From Anaerolineae bacterium (GTDB taxonomy: Bacteria; Chloroflexota; Anaerolineae; Promineifilales; Promineifilaceae): 56,467 bases of DNA. This document shows positions 33,798-43,500 of this stretch, one piece after another. The stretch covers positions 1 through 56,467 of the forward strand of contig JAHDWK010000038.1 in assembly GCA_023382655.1 (NCBI GenBank), in the 5' to 3' direction. The notes under the pieces were generated by a model. That model was not told the origin of the DNA, did no database searches, and saw nothing but the letters and a program-made list of their open reading frames with translations. How positions within the stretch are numbered: the first letter of the stretch is position 1; every line of letters begins with the position of its first letter. Position numbers and translations under genes: made by a program.

Positions 33798-34604
33798 CTA
33801 TCCTTCCTTTGCCATTAGCGTTGTTCCCCAGGGAGAATGGGTCTGGCCGCCAAGATGCGTAAAACTATAACCAAATTGATTTGCTCTACTTTCAAACCTA
33901 TGCACCAGAAAGCGCACATAAAACCGGGTGAACGGGTTACTTTCTAATTTTTGCCACCGGTCGAAATATTTATCATTCGTGTTTGACCGGACGCTCGGCG
34001 CCGGCACGGGCATGGGGTCAATTCCCACAAAGTCACTTATTCTGGCGATCATGGCCGACGGGTTGGCCACAAAATCCTCATACTTCAGCAGGAAAACGTT
34101 CTGCAACTGTGGGCTATCGGCAATGAGCCGCTCGTAGCAGATAAACCAATGCTCAAATAAGGAGGTCAGCAGACGGCGCGGCCGCCATTTTTTGGTAGCC
34201 AGCGTAGTCGCCACCGGGTGGCGTGTGACGATGAGGAAGTAGGATTGCGGGAATAATGCCTGCAAAAAGCGGGTGCGGATCAGATTAGGCAGCGATTTTT
34301 CTAACAGGACCGGCTTGCTTAAATCCCAGTAAGGTTTCCATTCGTTAAAAAGCTTTTCCCCGTTTGCGGCCGTTACCAGTGGTGAGCTCTCATCCAGGTA
34401 AGCTGCGGCGTGAAAGCCAAAGATCCCGGCACCGCCGTATGTTCTGGCTGGCTCAAAGAGAGATTGCAAATGCTGCCCTTCATCTTTATCGGCACCGGTG
34501 TTTTCAAAACCGCTAATTTGGGGATGCGCTTGTAGACATTTGGCTAATATGGTTGTGCCACTGCGGTGTAAACCGCCAATGAAGAGAAATTTGTGATCTT
34601 CCAT
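33798..34604 (-). CDS. Sulfotransferase family protein
   Basis: A 268-residue protein with the PAPS loop FLFIGGLHRSGTTILAKCLQAHP at residues 6-28 and the second binding region SYFLIVTRHPVATTLATKK near 120-140. It is the third sulfotransferase in the operon. It sits between the Wzz-like gene (two-base gap) and a GT4 gene (about 50-base gap). A sulfated surface polysaccharide is the likely product of the whole set; the sugar position is unknown. Confidence 0.87.
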   Translation of the reverse strand: MEDHKFLFIGGLHRSGTTILAKCLQAHPQISGFENTGADKDEGQHLQSLFEPARTYGGAGIFGFHAAAYLDESSPLVTAANGEKLFNEWKPYWDLSKPVLLEKSLPNLIRTRFLQALFPQSYFLIVTRHPVATTLATKKWRPRRLLTSLFEHWFICYERLIADSPQLQNVFLLKYEDFVANPSAMIARISDFVGIDPMPVPAPSVRSNTNDKYFDRWQKLESNPFTRFYVRFLVHRFESRANQFGYSFTHLGGQTHSPWGTTLMAKEG

Positions 34605-34654
34605 AGTTTTGTGTACTGCGCAGCTGTCATGGAAAACGCCATATGACTACTTCT

Positions 34655-35917
34655 CTAACTTGTTACGAGCTGCGTTTGAAAAGCCAGGCTCTCTTTCCCG
34701 GCGTACTGTTTGAATAATGAGGCCAATTCAGCCACGTTTTGTTGCAGGTGGAATGCTTTTAGGACGAGTTCACGCCCGGCTACGGCCATGGCAAATGCCG
34801 CCTCTGGCGATTCGTATATGTCCTGCAAAGCCTGGGCCAACGCCCCGGCATTGGCCGGCGGGACGAGATAACCCGTTTGCCCATCCTGCACTAATTCCGG
34901 CACACCCGATAGCTCTGTGGCCACCACCGGTACAGCGCAAGCCAGCGCTTCCATAAGCGACACCGGAATGCCCTCCATCTTGCCAGACGGCGTGATGACG
35001 CTGGGCTGCACATAACAGGTGGCGGTGGGTAAAAGGGCAGCCACCTCTTCTTGCGGCAGCGGGCCTAAAAGCTGCACCTGTTCCTGTAAATCTAACTGTT
35101 TAATCAAGGCCAGTAAATTGGACTGCTCTTCGCCGCCGCCAATGATGCGGCAGCGAAAAGGAATACCGGCCTGTTTGAGCAACGCACACGCCTGTACCAG
35201 GAAAGCCTGACCCTTGTAAGGTTGCAGGCTGCCAATGTTGATGATTTCTAAGGGTTGGCAAGACATGGCCGGTGCTGACCGGGGTTGGTAAAGCTCAGGG
35301 GTAATGCCACAGTGGATAACGGCCGTCTTCTCCTGCACCCACGGCCCTACGACCCGGCTCAGGTGGGCCACGTTGTAATCAGAAATAGCCACAATGAAGC
35401 TGGCCGAGCGCAGCTTGGCTTCTAACATGGCCGTGCGCACAAAAATATCGTGGGCATGAACGGTGAGACTGTAGCTGATGCCGGTGAGTTGATGAATGAG
35501 CCAGGCAAAAAAGGCGGGATGGGTGGCGTAATGAGCATGAATGTGGTTGATGCCTTCTGCCTGCATTTGGGCGGCGACCTGCACGGCTTTGGGGAAAAGG
35601 GCACAGGCACGCAGCAACATGTTTGGGTCAGAGACGTTCCCGGCGATGGTTTGCCCCCAGAGGTGTAGATAGGTGGTGGGGTGTTGCCAGAAAGCACGGC
35701 CGTTACCCGCCAACACCGCCCCGGATGCAAATGGCACGTGGTGAACCTCCGGCAGCCAGCGGGCCGCTTCGGCATGGACAACCGGCTGCGTCTGCAACAC
35801 CAGCGGATACAAGGCCACCGTCCAACCCTGCCGTTCCAGTTCGCTCATCTCCCGCAAAATAAAGGTTTCTGGCAGGTGCGGGAAGCGAGACATGACATAG
35901 GCGATCTTACCCGGCAT
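34655..35917 (-). CDS. Glycosyltransferase family 4 (GT-B)
   Basis: Starting at MPGKIAYVMSRFPHLPETFILREM (35917) gives 420 residues. The frame extends 22 codons upstream into the sugar transferase gene, with which the chosen start overlaps by one base (TGATG). The N-terminal signature (SRFPHLPETFI) marks the WcaL/colanic-acid-type GT4 group. The donor domain has IINIGSLQPYKGQAFLVQACALL, and the catalytic region is SGKMEGIPVSLMEALACAVPVVATELSG. It probably adds the second sugar after the priming step, as its gene directly follows the priming transferase. Confidence 0.9.
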   Translation of the reverse strand: MPGKIAYVMSRFPHLPETFILREMSELERQGWTVALYPLVLQTQPVVHAEAARWLPEVHHVPFASGAVLAGNGRAFWQHPTTYLHLWGQTIAGNVSDPNMLLRACALFPKAVQVAAQMQAEGINHIHAHYATHPAFFAWLIHQLTGISYSLTVHAHDIFVRTAMLEAKLRSASFIVAISDYNVAHLSRVVGPWVQEKTAVIHCGITPELYQPRSAPAMSCQPLEIINIGSLQPYKGQAFLVQACALLKQAGIPFRCRIIGGGEEQSNLLALIKQLDLQEQVQLLGPLPQEEVAALLPTATCYVQPSVITPSGKMEGIPVSLMEALACAVPVVATELSGVPELVQDGQTGYLVPPANAGALAQALQDIYESPEAAFAMAVAGRELVLKAFHLQQNVAELASLFKQYAGKESLAFQTQLVTS

Positions 35918-36675
35918 CAGTGAGCGCCTCGTTGAACCAGAACAGCCGTAAATGTCCGCATCAATATCTGGAAATCTAGCCATAAACAGCGCCGCTCAAT
36001 GTAGGCCACATCGAGCCGTACCCGTTCATCAAACTCCATGGAACCCCGGCCCAAAATTTGCCACAAGCCGGTAATCCCCGGCAGCACATCCAGTCGCTCT
36101 GTGTGCCACAAACGGTACGTTTCCGGTAAGAAAGAGGTAGGGCGCGGGCCGACCAGGCTCATTTCACCACGCAGCACATTCAACAATTGGGGCATTTCAT
36201 CCAGGCTCGTCTTGCGCAAAATTCGCCCTATTCGGGTGATGCGCGGATCATTGGTAATCTTAAAATCCGGCCATTGCAACTCATTCAGATGAGCCAATTC
36301 TTTCTTCATTTCTTCGGCATTCGGCACCATCGTGCGGAACTTAAACATGTAAAATGGCTGCCCGCCCATACCGGTACGTTTTTGCTTAAACAGCACCGGG
36401 CCGCCCGGTGATTCAATCTTAATGAGCAACGCACAAAGGAGTAATAATGGCAGCACAAAAATTAGAGAGGAAATGACCAGCGTCAGATCCATGATGCGCT
36501 TGGCTTTGCGGTAAGGCTTTCCCCGCAGCAGCCGCTTCTCTGGCTGGAATTGCTGCCACCAAAACATCTCCGTGGTTTGGGGGAAAACCGACAATAATAA
36601 CGAGGAGAGGACGTATTCTGGATAGGTAAACTCCTGGTCTCCCTGGGAGGTATCATCTGTGGGGAAGGTCGTCAT
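35917..36675 (-). CDS. Priming sugar-phosphate transferase (bacterial sugar transferase family)
   Basis: Starting at the ATG at 36675 (MTTFPTDDTS, AAGGAA upstream; a GTG 23 codons earlier is open but has no ribosome-binding site) gives 252 residues. It has one membrane helix (LVISSLIFVLPLLLLCALLI), then the family core FKQKRTGMGGQPFYMFKFRTM, RKTSLDEMPQLLNVLRGEMSLVGPRP and LPGITGLWQILGRG. These proteins transfer a hexose-1-phosphate to undecaprenyl phosphate, the first committed step of a lipid-linked glycan. Being of the short WcaJ-C/EpsL-type size, it lacks the extra N-terminal helices of WbaP. Confidence 0.93.
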   Translation of the reverse strand: MTTFPTDDTSQGDQEFTYPEYVLSSLLLSVFPQTTEMFWWQQFQPEKRLLRGKPYRKAKRIMDLTLVISSLIFVLPLLLLCALLIKIESPGGPVLFKQKRTGMGGQPFYMFKFRTMVPNAEEMKKELAHLNELQWPDFKITNDPRITRIGRILRKTSLDEMPQLLNVLRGEMSLVGPRPTSFLPETYRLWHTERLDVLPGITGLWQILGRGSMEFDERVRLDVAYIERRCLWLDFQILMRTFTAVLVQRGAH

Positions 36676-36750
36676 TTTACTGATTCCTTTTGCCTGATGG
36701 GACCTGTACGCCAGACCCTTTTGGGCAGAAAACTTTCTAGACACGGGTTC

Positions 36751-37641
36751 TTACGGTACTGTCTTTAGGCTCTTTTGTTGCCTGGGGTAAATGTCTACTT
36801 CGTCGGCGTAATAGTCCAACATCTTCAAATGGCCATTAGCCTCGGTGAGCAAGGTTTCAAACGTCAATGCTTCTTTGGGAAAAGAAGCGACGCCATAAGA
36901 AATATTTATCCCCAACTGATTGGACAATGCTTTGCCAATGCGCTCCGTCAACATGTTGGCGCCCTGGGCATCAATTTCAGGGCAAAGGATAATGAAACGG
37001 CCGTTTTCCCGATCTTCCATGACCATATCCACCACCCGCAACTGTTCTTTGATGGTGTTGGAGAGACGCACGGCCGTCCACAATTCCGCCACGTTCTGCT
37101 GAATCTCTTCCACCAAACGTGGCGCTGCTTTCACCATGCTCTGTTTGTCTGGTTTCACAATAACCACACTGAGTGTTCGGTGAAAATGGCGGCTCCGTGA
37201 CATTTCCCGGCCAATTTCCTGGCCCGCATCCTCCACCTTTAACAAGTGGCGACCGGCATCAGCCAGGGTTACATATTCCACCGCCTGCTGGAATTCATGG
37301 TAATACCGTGCTACCTGATGAGCCAGATAGACCATTGCTAACACAAACCCCGCTTCTGTCAGCGTCAGGTACGTATATATGCCACCCCAAATAGAACGCT
37401 GACTCAACAGCACCAATTTGAAAAGTATAAAAATGAAGAACCAGAACAAAATGACGCCAGAAGCAGGCAACCTGGCGAACCGAGGCAAAAGTATCGTAGA
37501 TACAACAGCAAACGTCCCTAAAATATAAACAAACGAATGAATATCAATGATATTATTTTGCCCAAAATCAAATCTCTCTATACTAAAAAAAAGGCTGAGC
37601 GTAACTAACAACTGCGCCAATAACCAGCGGAAACGATTCAT
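36751..37641 (-). CDS. Membrane protein with degenerate GGDEF domain
   Basis: A 296-residue protein with four to five N-terminal membrane helices (up to about residue 110). A cytoplasmic domain follows with the GGDEF-domain pattern: LLKVEDAGQEIGREMSRSRHFHRTLSVVIVKPD, the catalytic loop replaced by ENGRFIILCPE, and the family's C-terminal ISYGVASFPKEALTFETLLTEA. With no GG[DE]EF it should not synthesise c-di-GMP. As the first gene of the exopolysaccharide operon it is well placed to regulate the assembly machinery. Its cytoplasmic domain resembles that of the Wzz-fusion protein four genes downstream. Confidence 0.75.
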   Translation of the reverse strand: MNRFRWLLAQLLVTLSLFFSIERFDFGQNNIIDIHSFVYILGTFAVVSTILLPRFARLPASGVILFWFFIFILFKLVLLSQRSIWGGIYTYLTLTEAGFVLAMVYLAHQVARYYHEFQQAVEYVTLADAGRHLLKVEDAGQEIGREMSRSRHFHRTLSVVIVKPDKQSMVKAAPRLVEEIQQNVAELWTAVRLSNTIKEQLRVVDMVMEDRENGRFIILCPEIDAQGANMLTERIGKALSNQLGINISYGVASFPKEALTFETLLTEANGHLKMLDYYADEVDIYPRQQKSLKTVP

Positions 37642-38036
37642 TTCTCCCTACTCCAGTTACCGTTACATACGTCTTTGTGGCGACGTTTGATCATTTTTGT
37701 TTTATGGAGGACCTGTCGGTTCCTTTGCCAACCATCTATATAAAATAAATCCGACAGCAATAATGGGGGAGCGTGCGGACTTCAGGTTTTAGGATACATG
37801 GCTATTGGCCACTTTGAAGCGGATGTAACGAAACATTAAATCCTCATCCGTCCCGGAAAGACACACCTATCAATGTATATAATCTCCCTATGAGCAAAAG
37901 GTTTCAAATTATCCCAGATTCCCCGTCGCCAGGGTCAGAGTATTGGTGGCAACGTGATGACAGGGTGACAGAAATGACAGGGTATGTCATTTGGCAGTAA
38001 AAATACACAAATAGCATGTTAATATTACAGTTAGTA
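37642..38036. other. Upstream region of the exopolysaccharide operon
   Basis: A 395-base AT-rich stretch without a gene. It holds the 5' leader and presumably the promoter of the minus-strand operon. CTGTCGG and CCGACAG form an inverted repeat about 45 bases apart (near 37708-37756), which could be an operator. I cannot place -35/-10 boxes with confidence. Confidence 0.4.
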
Positions 38037-38160
38037 TTACACCCAACCTGCTTGGCAATATGAGCTTATCAGGGGATATCTACCTCCGCCTAATATTACA
38101 ACCAAACCTGTTTTGGCAGCATCGGCGTGTCGGGGGATATTTATCTCCGCCAGTTGGGGG
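38037..38160. repeat. Imperfect tandem duplication of about 60 bases
   Basis: Two successive units share TTACA[CA]CC[A]AACCTG...TTGGCA...GGGGATAT[CT]TA[CT]CTCCGCC. The second begins near 38096. They follow the gap gene fragment and contain no gene. The short inverted motif GATAT...TCTCCGCC near 38130-38170 adds a possible hairpin. Confidence 0.6.
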
Positions 38161-38257
38161 AGATAAAAGCCGATTACAGCAACTGGATGGGGAGCGTATG
38201 GTGGGGGGATTTGAAACGTGTGGTTGTGGGAAACGGCCGTTTCTAGCCGGAGAGGGG

Positions 38258-38410
38258 AACGGCCGTTCACTGAATCATACTTCAACATATAAGCCAGGTT
38301 ATCAGTCGGCACCAGGTCGTTAATGGCTACCATTTCCAATTCTGGCGTTTCCAAAATAATCTTCAAAGCGGCCCAATACGGCCGAACCCGTTTATTCCTA
38401 CTCGTAACAT
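38258..38410 (-). pseudogene. gap: Glyceraldehyde-3-phosphate dehydrogenase, N-terminal fragment
   Basis: From the ATG at 38410, preceded by a good AAGGAAGG ribosome-binding site, the frame reads MLRVGINGFGRIG, the NAD-binding signature of class I GAPDH. It then shifts by one or two bases near 38370. The next frame continues AALKIILETPELEMVAINDLV and DNLAYMLKYDSVNGR, exactly as in GAPDH residues about 14-50. The match stops at an AACGGCCGTT palindrome, and a second copy of this decamer follows 16 bases later. This is a decayed fragment of a duplicate gene; a functional copy must lie elsewhere. Confidence 0.85.
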
Positions 38411-38464
38411 ATGCACCTTCCTTCAAAAAAGTGAACAGTAAACAGTGAACAGAAAATAGTGGCA

Positions 38465-38704
38465 TTACTCCTCAACTCGATCTTGCAACTCCGTCACGCC
38501 TTGTTGTTCGGCGCAATGGACGCAACAATAAATAGTGCCATTGGCTTCCACCCCATGCCCTATGACACGAACGCCGCAATGTTCACAGGTGGGCGCCAGG
38601 GCATAGATGGCGCATTCAAAGCTGTCAAAGGTGTGGGTCTTGCCAGCCATCATTACTTGAAAAGTTTTATCGTAGTCATTTCCACAAACATCACATCTTG
38701 CCAT
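38465..38704 (-). CDS. Small zinc-binding protein (Cys-rich)
   Basis: A 79-residue protein with CDVC near residue 4, FECAIYALAPTCEHCG around 29-43 and IYCCVHCAEQQG around 58-69. It thus has about four Cys pairs plus histidines, suitable for two zinc knuckles. Proteins of this type occur widely in Actinobacteria and Chloroflexota and are often labelled metallothionein-like or hypothetical; the function is not established. It is short, complete and preceded by a reasonable AAGGAG-like site. It is monocistronic, with a perfect hairpin 26 bases upstream. Confidence 0.75.
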   Translation of the reverse strand: MARCDVCGNDYDKTFQVMMAGKTHTFDSFECAIYALAPTCEHCGVRVIGHGVEANGTIYCCVHCAEQQGVTELQDRVEE

Positions 38705-38729
38705 TGTTAAACTCCTTTAATCTTTAATA

Positions 38730-38760
38730 CTGTAGGCCAAATTGCCAATTTGGCCTACAG
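38730..38760. repeat. Perfect inverted repeat with 14-base arms
   Basis: CTGTAGGCCAAATT and its exact complement are separated by only three bases (GCC). The repeat lies just upstream of the small zinc-protein gene. There is no T-run, so it is more likely a miniature repeat or a leader hairpin than a terminator. Confidence 0.75.
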
Positions 38761-39084
38761 TTACCACAAACCTACACTCTCTGGAAGGTTCATAATAACG
38801 ATAGCAAGCGTTACGGCCGTTTTCATGAGAAACAGGTACAAAGTTAAGGTTCATTTGGGATATATCTTCTTTCAGAGGACGTAGGAGCAATGAAGCCGCG
38901 GGCAAGATAGTGGCTGGTATACTTAGGCGCGGGTATATCTGGATACAATGACCGGGTATGTTTTCGATACAAATTGCTTATGCCTTACGCCGAATCTGCT
39001 ATGATGCCATTGAACAAAAGTAGTACGTCGAGGCTGTTGTGCAGGGTGTTGCCCTGACAAACGACCGGCTAAAAGTGGTAATCA

Positions 39085-39537
39085 GTGATAGACATAAACC
39101 TCCAACTTCAACTACTAGGAACGATGTTTTTGGCGATGCTATTAGGCGGAGCTATTGGTTTTGAGCGTGAAATGGCTAACAAACCGGCCGGGCTGCGCAC
39201 GCATATGCTTGTCGCCGGGTCGGCCGCGCTCATCACCAGCCTGGGCTACTTGCTTATTCCCGAACCTGGCGCCGGCGCCGCGTCCGTCCAGGTGGACCCT
39301 ATTCGCGTGATTGAAGCGGTAGTGGCCGGCATCGCTTTTTTGGGCGCCGGCACCATTATCCGGCAGCACGATGCCGCAAGTGTGGAAGGATTGACAACGG
39401 CCGCTTCCCTCTTGATGGTCGGCGCGGTGGGCATTGGCGTGGCCTTAAACCAGTTCTTACTGGCAGTTGGGGCTACGGTGCTGGTGTTGTTGACGCTGCG
39501 GGTTTTGTCACGGGTAGAACGAAGATACATTAAGTGA
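39085..39537 (+). CDS. MgtC/SapB-family membrane protein
   Basis: A 150-residue protein with four to five membrane helices. The family's N-terminal motif is LLGGAIGFEREMANKPAGLRTHMLVAGSAALIT, and VVAGIAFLGAGTIIR and VEGLTTAASLLMVGAVGIGVA follow, covering the conserved MgtC membrane domain. The C-terminal cytoplasmic ACT-like domain of Salmonella MgtC is absent, as in the short SapB-type members. The family modulates magnesium and phosphate homeostasis and F-ATPase in pathogens; in environmental bacteria the role is open. The start is a GTG with a weak ribosome-binding site. Confidence 0.88.
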   Translation: MIDINLQLQLLGTMFLAMLLGGAIGFEREMANKPAGLRTHMLVAGSAALITSLGYLLIPEPGAGAASVQVDPIRVIEAVVAGIAFLGAGTIIRQHDAASVEGLTTAASLLMVGAVGIGVALNQFLLAVGATVLVLLTLRVLSRVERRYIK

Positions 39538-40030
39538 GTGTGACCTTTATTCTCAACACTCATCGCCCTGGCCGGGATGTGTGACAACTTCTACCCGGAG
39601 CAGAATGGACTTGGGCATAACGTCGTCAGTATCTCTGCATGACTGGTCAAAGCAACACGACCGTCAGCGAGTCCGGGTAGATATGTTGCGGTACTGGGGC
39701 CTGGACGGCCGCGCCCATCACCTGGAAACACTCACGGCCGGGATATTTGAAATATCCACGAGGAAGATATGCCCTGGGAATCGTAAAAGAGTAAGAGCAT
39801 ATAGGTAACGGCCGTTGCCCCCACACCATGCTCACGCAGAAAATCTGGTTTAGAACATAGCGCCGTACAATTCGGCCGAATTAGCCCGGCAATTGTGTCT
39901 TTCGGGATGTGATGCCGGCGGATCTTCCCAAATGTCAATCCCTATTACTGACCATACCATCCCTTGTGCTTTCGCTGTGTCGCCGGAAACCCGATCGCGG
40001 GTTCAACGAACATCAAACCAGTAATACTAC
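39538..40030. other. Gene-poor spacer with possible decayed coding sequence
   Basis: About 490 bases follow the MgtC gene. Minus-strand frames give protein-like pieces (FLREHGVGATAVTYMLLLFYDSQG near 39800; YLPRGYFKYPGRECFQVMG near 39750) in different frames. This suggests a frameshifted remnant I cannot identify. No intact gene is supported. Confidence 0.35.
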
Positions 40031-40118
40031 AGAAAACAAAAAGCTCTCGATTTTTCGAGAGCTTTTGGACGGGAGCGACGGGACTCACTTGTTCACGTGT
40101 ATAAACTTATGGATAGTC
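40031..40118. repeat. Left copy of an imperfect direct repeat (terminator + tRNA-like tail)
   Basis: The terminator stem is followed by GGACGGGAGCGACGGGACTCACTTG and TTCACGTGTATAAACTT. A second copy of the same order occurs at 45009-45112. GGGAGCGACGGGACTC resembles the antisense 3' end of a tRNA (acceptor plus T-arm), so the module may derive from a tRNA-terminator unit. Confidence 0.5.
40039..40066. terminator. Hairpin terminator of the repeated AGCTCTCGA family
   Basis: Perfect 12-base arms AAAAGCTCTCGA / TCGAGAGCTTTT with a TTTT loop. It is nearly identical to the terminator at 4672 and related to the degenerate copy at 45013. The flanking ACAAAA lead-in is shared. Confidence 0.75.
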
Positions 40119-40230
40119 GTTTTCTTGCCCAGGCATATCCTTCAAAGGCATTTTTCTGCTATGCAACCATGTTCCTCCATCATACGATCTCATCTGTATA
40201 AATCTCAATCCCACATTCTCACCGGATATT

Positions 40231-40434
40231 CTTCAAATTAAACAAATCGCTCCTCCAATATCGCCTGATAGTTTATCCCCTCAATTAAAACAATCTGGAT
40301 GATGTTTTGCCCCCTTCGGGTTTTGTAGGCCATTATAGTGTATCGTTTTCGTGGTTTTGACATGAATTTCCTCCGATTCAATTGGATGTTGAATCTGAAT
40401 TATTCTCATGTCCACTTTTCCGGTGTCACGTCAA
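40231..40434 (-). mobile_element. IS3-family left-end remnant
   Basis: Reading leftwards from 40434, the terminal sequence TGACGTGACACCGGAAAAGT and the leader GGACATGAGAATAATTCAGAT match the left end of the IS3 element at 54872 almost base for base. The match continues through a ribosome-binding site and an ATG at 40363. The ORF starts MSKPRKRY (MTKQRKRY in the other copy) and then departs from orfA, ending after 41 codons at 40238. Only the end of the element survives, in the opposite orientation to the 54.9 kb copy. Confidence 0.7.
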
Positions 40435-40436
40435 AC

Positions 40437-40479
40437 CGTAATCCGTAATCCGAGAGATTATCGGATTACGGATTACGGA
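40437..40479. repeat. Inverted repeat built from tandem CCGTAAT heptamers
   Basis: CCGTAATCCGTAATCCG is followed after nine bases by its exact 17-base complement, then by one more partial unit (CTTCGGATTAC). It directly abuts the IS3 end. It has the same design as the GAGATTG-based elements at 10839 and 49666 but a different unit. Confidence 0.75.
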
Positions 40480-40514
40480 CTTCGGATTACATACTATGCA
40501 CTACACATGACGCC

Positions 40515-43500
40515 CTACGGCTTCACAATGATCGGCAGGTATATACACCCCCCACTATCCACGTAAATCGAGGCTGTTTCTGTGCTGACAGACTCATTAC
40601 CATTATCATCCCGGAAGCGAGCGTAAACCGTTTGAAGGCTGCAGCCACCCTCCAGTTGCCAGGGAATATCCTGAGCAAAGGGTTGCCAGTTTGCACCTGT
40701 CATGTTCGGATCATTGCTGATCATCACTTCCATAATGTCATCAAACGCACTCTCGCCGCCCCGAGCTGCTGCGCTTCCTTCGTGTTCTTCGTCAACAGGC
40801 ACAAAGGAGAGCAGCACGTTGAGATCGTTGGTGCTGGCTGCGCCACCGTTGATGAGCATGGCCGCTTCTGGGTTAATTGGGTCTGTACGTGGCGTCACTT
40901 CATCGCTGCAGACCACCGCGCTCCAATGAGCGCTGCTGTCCAGGGCATCTCTCGCTTGCAGGCAATAATAGTAAGTGGTACCGTTTGTCGTGGTTGCATC
41001 TTCATGCTCACCGGTTAACGACAATTCACCAATGTATTGCCAGGGGCCTGTCGGCGAAGTTGCCCGATAGCCTTGCATCTGTTGATACTCAGCCTTCACA
41101 TCATAAGCGAGCAACACAGAGCCATTTTGTGCTGTCGTCTGCACAAAGTCCAACGCCTCAATCAGATCGTCGGCCGGATTTAGCTGATCCAATGAGGGGT
41201 GCAAGATAGCTTCGGAGTGGTCACTTTCTCCACCGCCATCGGTGTCGGAATTATTCGGGTCGGTGCCGGTGAAGTATTCGTCCGCGCAGCTTAGATTATC
41301 CAGATCATTGTCCGAATTGGGTGCACCGGGGCAATGCGTTTCGATGAAAATGTCGGGGATACTGTCCCCATCGCTGTCGTCACCTGCCAGTACGGCAAAC
41401 GCGCCTTGTGTCTCGCGCTGTATGTCGCCATCTGTAGCCAACAGGTGAACCTGGTAGGCGCCTTCATCGGCCGCCGGTGGGTCTGGTGCGGGTTCGGCTC
41501 CTGGCGTCGCTTCAAGAGTGTAGTTGACCAGTGTATAAAGCCCGGCATAGAAGCCGTCATCGGCCGTACCATCGCCATGCTGCCCGTCATCCAGCAGCGG
41601 TAACAGGGTGGTAGTGCCATCGGGGGCCGTAACTGTGGCCGAAATCTGACCCCCAGGCTGCCACATGGCATAGAGGGGGACGTATTCGCCGGTGGTGCTG
41701 TCGGCGGATGGCAGGATGAGGTTAACGGCCGTGTCCGTCTGCCCGTATCCCAACACCTGATACGGTTTGTTCTGGAAATCCTGGGTATAGATAACCACCA
41801 GCAGCCAATCGCCTGCTTCTGGATCGTCTACTCGGTAGCCAACATGGCCGGAATTGCCATCTTCAAACTCATAATCTGCGGGCTGATAGGTGGTACCATC
41901 AGGCGAAACCATCCACAGGTTAAAGTAGGTGCCACCCTCGACAAGGCCTGGTCCTTGAAAGCCGGGCCACCAGTTCAGTACTGTCACCAGATCACTCACG
42001 CTTGCATCCACATGCATCGTGTGGGTGATAATCTCGTTATAGTTGGCAATGCCTTCTTCCGTGAACAGTCGCTCGCAACCCTGCCCTTCGCACAAGGCAT
42101 GAAGGTAGGTGTCACTAAGTTCCATTTCTGTCTCATCTGGTGTACCGCCAAGACCAGCTAAACCACTGACGTACACATCATTGTAATAGGCTACGCCGCC
42201 AGTAGCATCGGCGATGTCTTCCATGAGCAGCTCATTACTGGATGGGCCAAAGGCGACAGTCATCACGGGACAGCCAGTGCCAACAACGGCCGCTTCCACA
42301 TCCGCCCAGAACAAGGAGCTATTTTCCATACCATCGGACAACAGCGTGAACTGACAACGGGCATTGCCGGTGGGGCTTGCCGCCAGGAGCGACACCGCTT
42401 CATCCAGGCCATCGCCGATGCTGGTCGCGCCACCGGCCACATAAGCATTTACCTGGGCATGAGCATCGTTGCGATGCGGTAACGCACCAAACTCAACGTC
42501 TAGCGTGTCTACAATATCATGGTTGTAAGAGGCCAGACCCAACCCATCGGTGCTGTTGCTGGCATCAATAAACAGATTCGCCGCATCCTGGGCCGCCTGC
42601 ATCTTGCCATCCCAACCCATCGAGCCGGAAACGTCCGTAACGATGATGTGATCGGTGTTGGTCGCGTCGTACACCACCGCCTCATCCTCCAGATCAGTGG
42701 CGATGATGGTGCTGGTGCCCGGCGCTTCCAGGCTGATTTCCAGATCATAAGGACCGTTGGCGGCTTGATTAGGCGTATTCACCAGCAAGAAATACTCTTC
42801 CTGGACAAAGCCGCCATTTAAGACCACTGCCAGCACACCGCCCACTTCCGCTCTAAAGTCGGAATTGTTCAAACCGCCGACAATAGGGCCGGTGGGTGAA
42901 CCATCGGTGACGGAGACTTGCACGATGATGTCATCGGGGCTGCCAAACGGGCCGACGTAAGCGGGGGCTAACTGGTTGGGTAATTCGATATTTATGACCG
43001 GGGTAGCGCAGGAGAGGTCCACATCTACAGTGGCACCATTGCTACGGCCACCGATAACGGCCGTGATTTGGGTTATGCCATTGTTCAGGAAACTTTGCGT
43101 CCAACTGGCACCAGTACCGGTGACATGCGTCTCAAAAGCAGACCCGATCTGGGTGACGACATGGTAGAACTCGGTGGAACCGGCGGTGCGGGTGAAACTG
43201 GCGGTAATGACTTCACAATCAGTGGCATCGGGGGTGGCGGAGTAGTAACGTGCACCGTAGCGGGTGACAGCCTGGGCATTCCAGTTAGCTGATGTGCCAG
43301 AATCAATTGTGCCGCCGTTGGTTGGCGCCAACGGGCCGTAGGGGGAAGGGTTGCCAACCTGGTCTTCGTCGGCGTAATTGTAACTGGCATCAGGCAGGCC
43401 AGTGAGGTTATGCGTGTAGTTGGCGACGGTGAAATGGCGGAAGGCTTCATCGAAGGTCATGCCTGGTTCCTCGATAGCGAGGGCGTTGTTCACGGCCGCT

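Noticed and set aside
40067..40125. Functional tRNA gene
   Set aside because: Only a T-arm/acceptor-like stretch is present; no cloverleaf with anticodon arm can be built.
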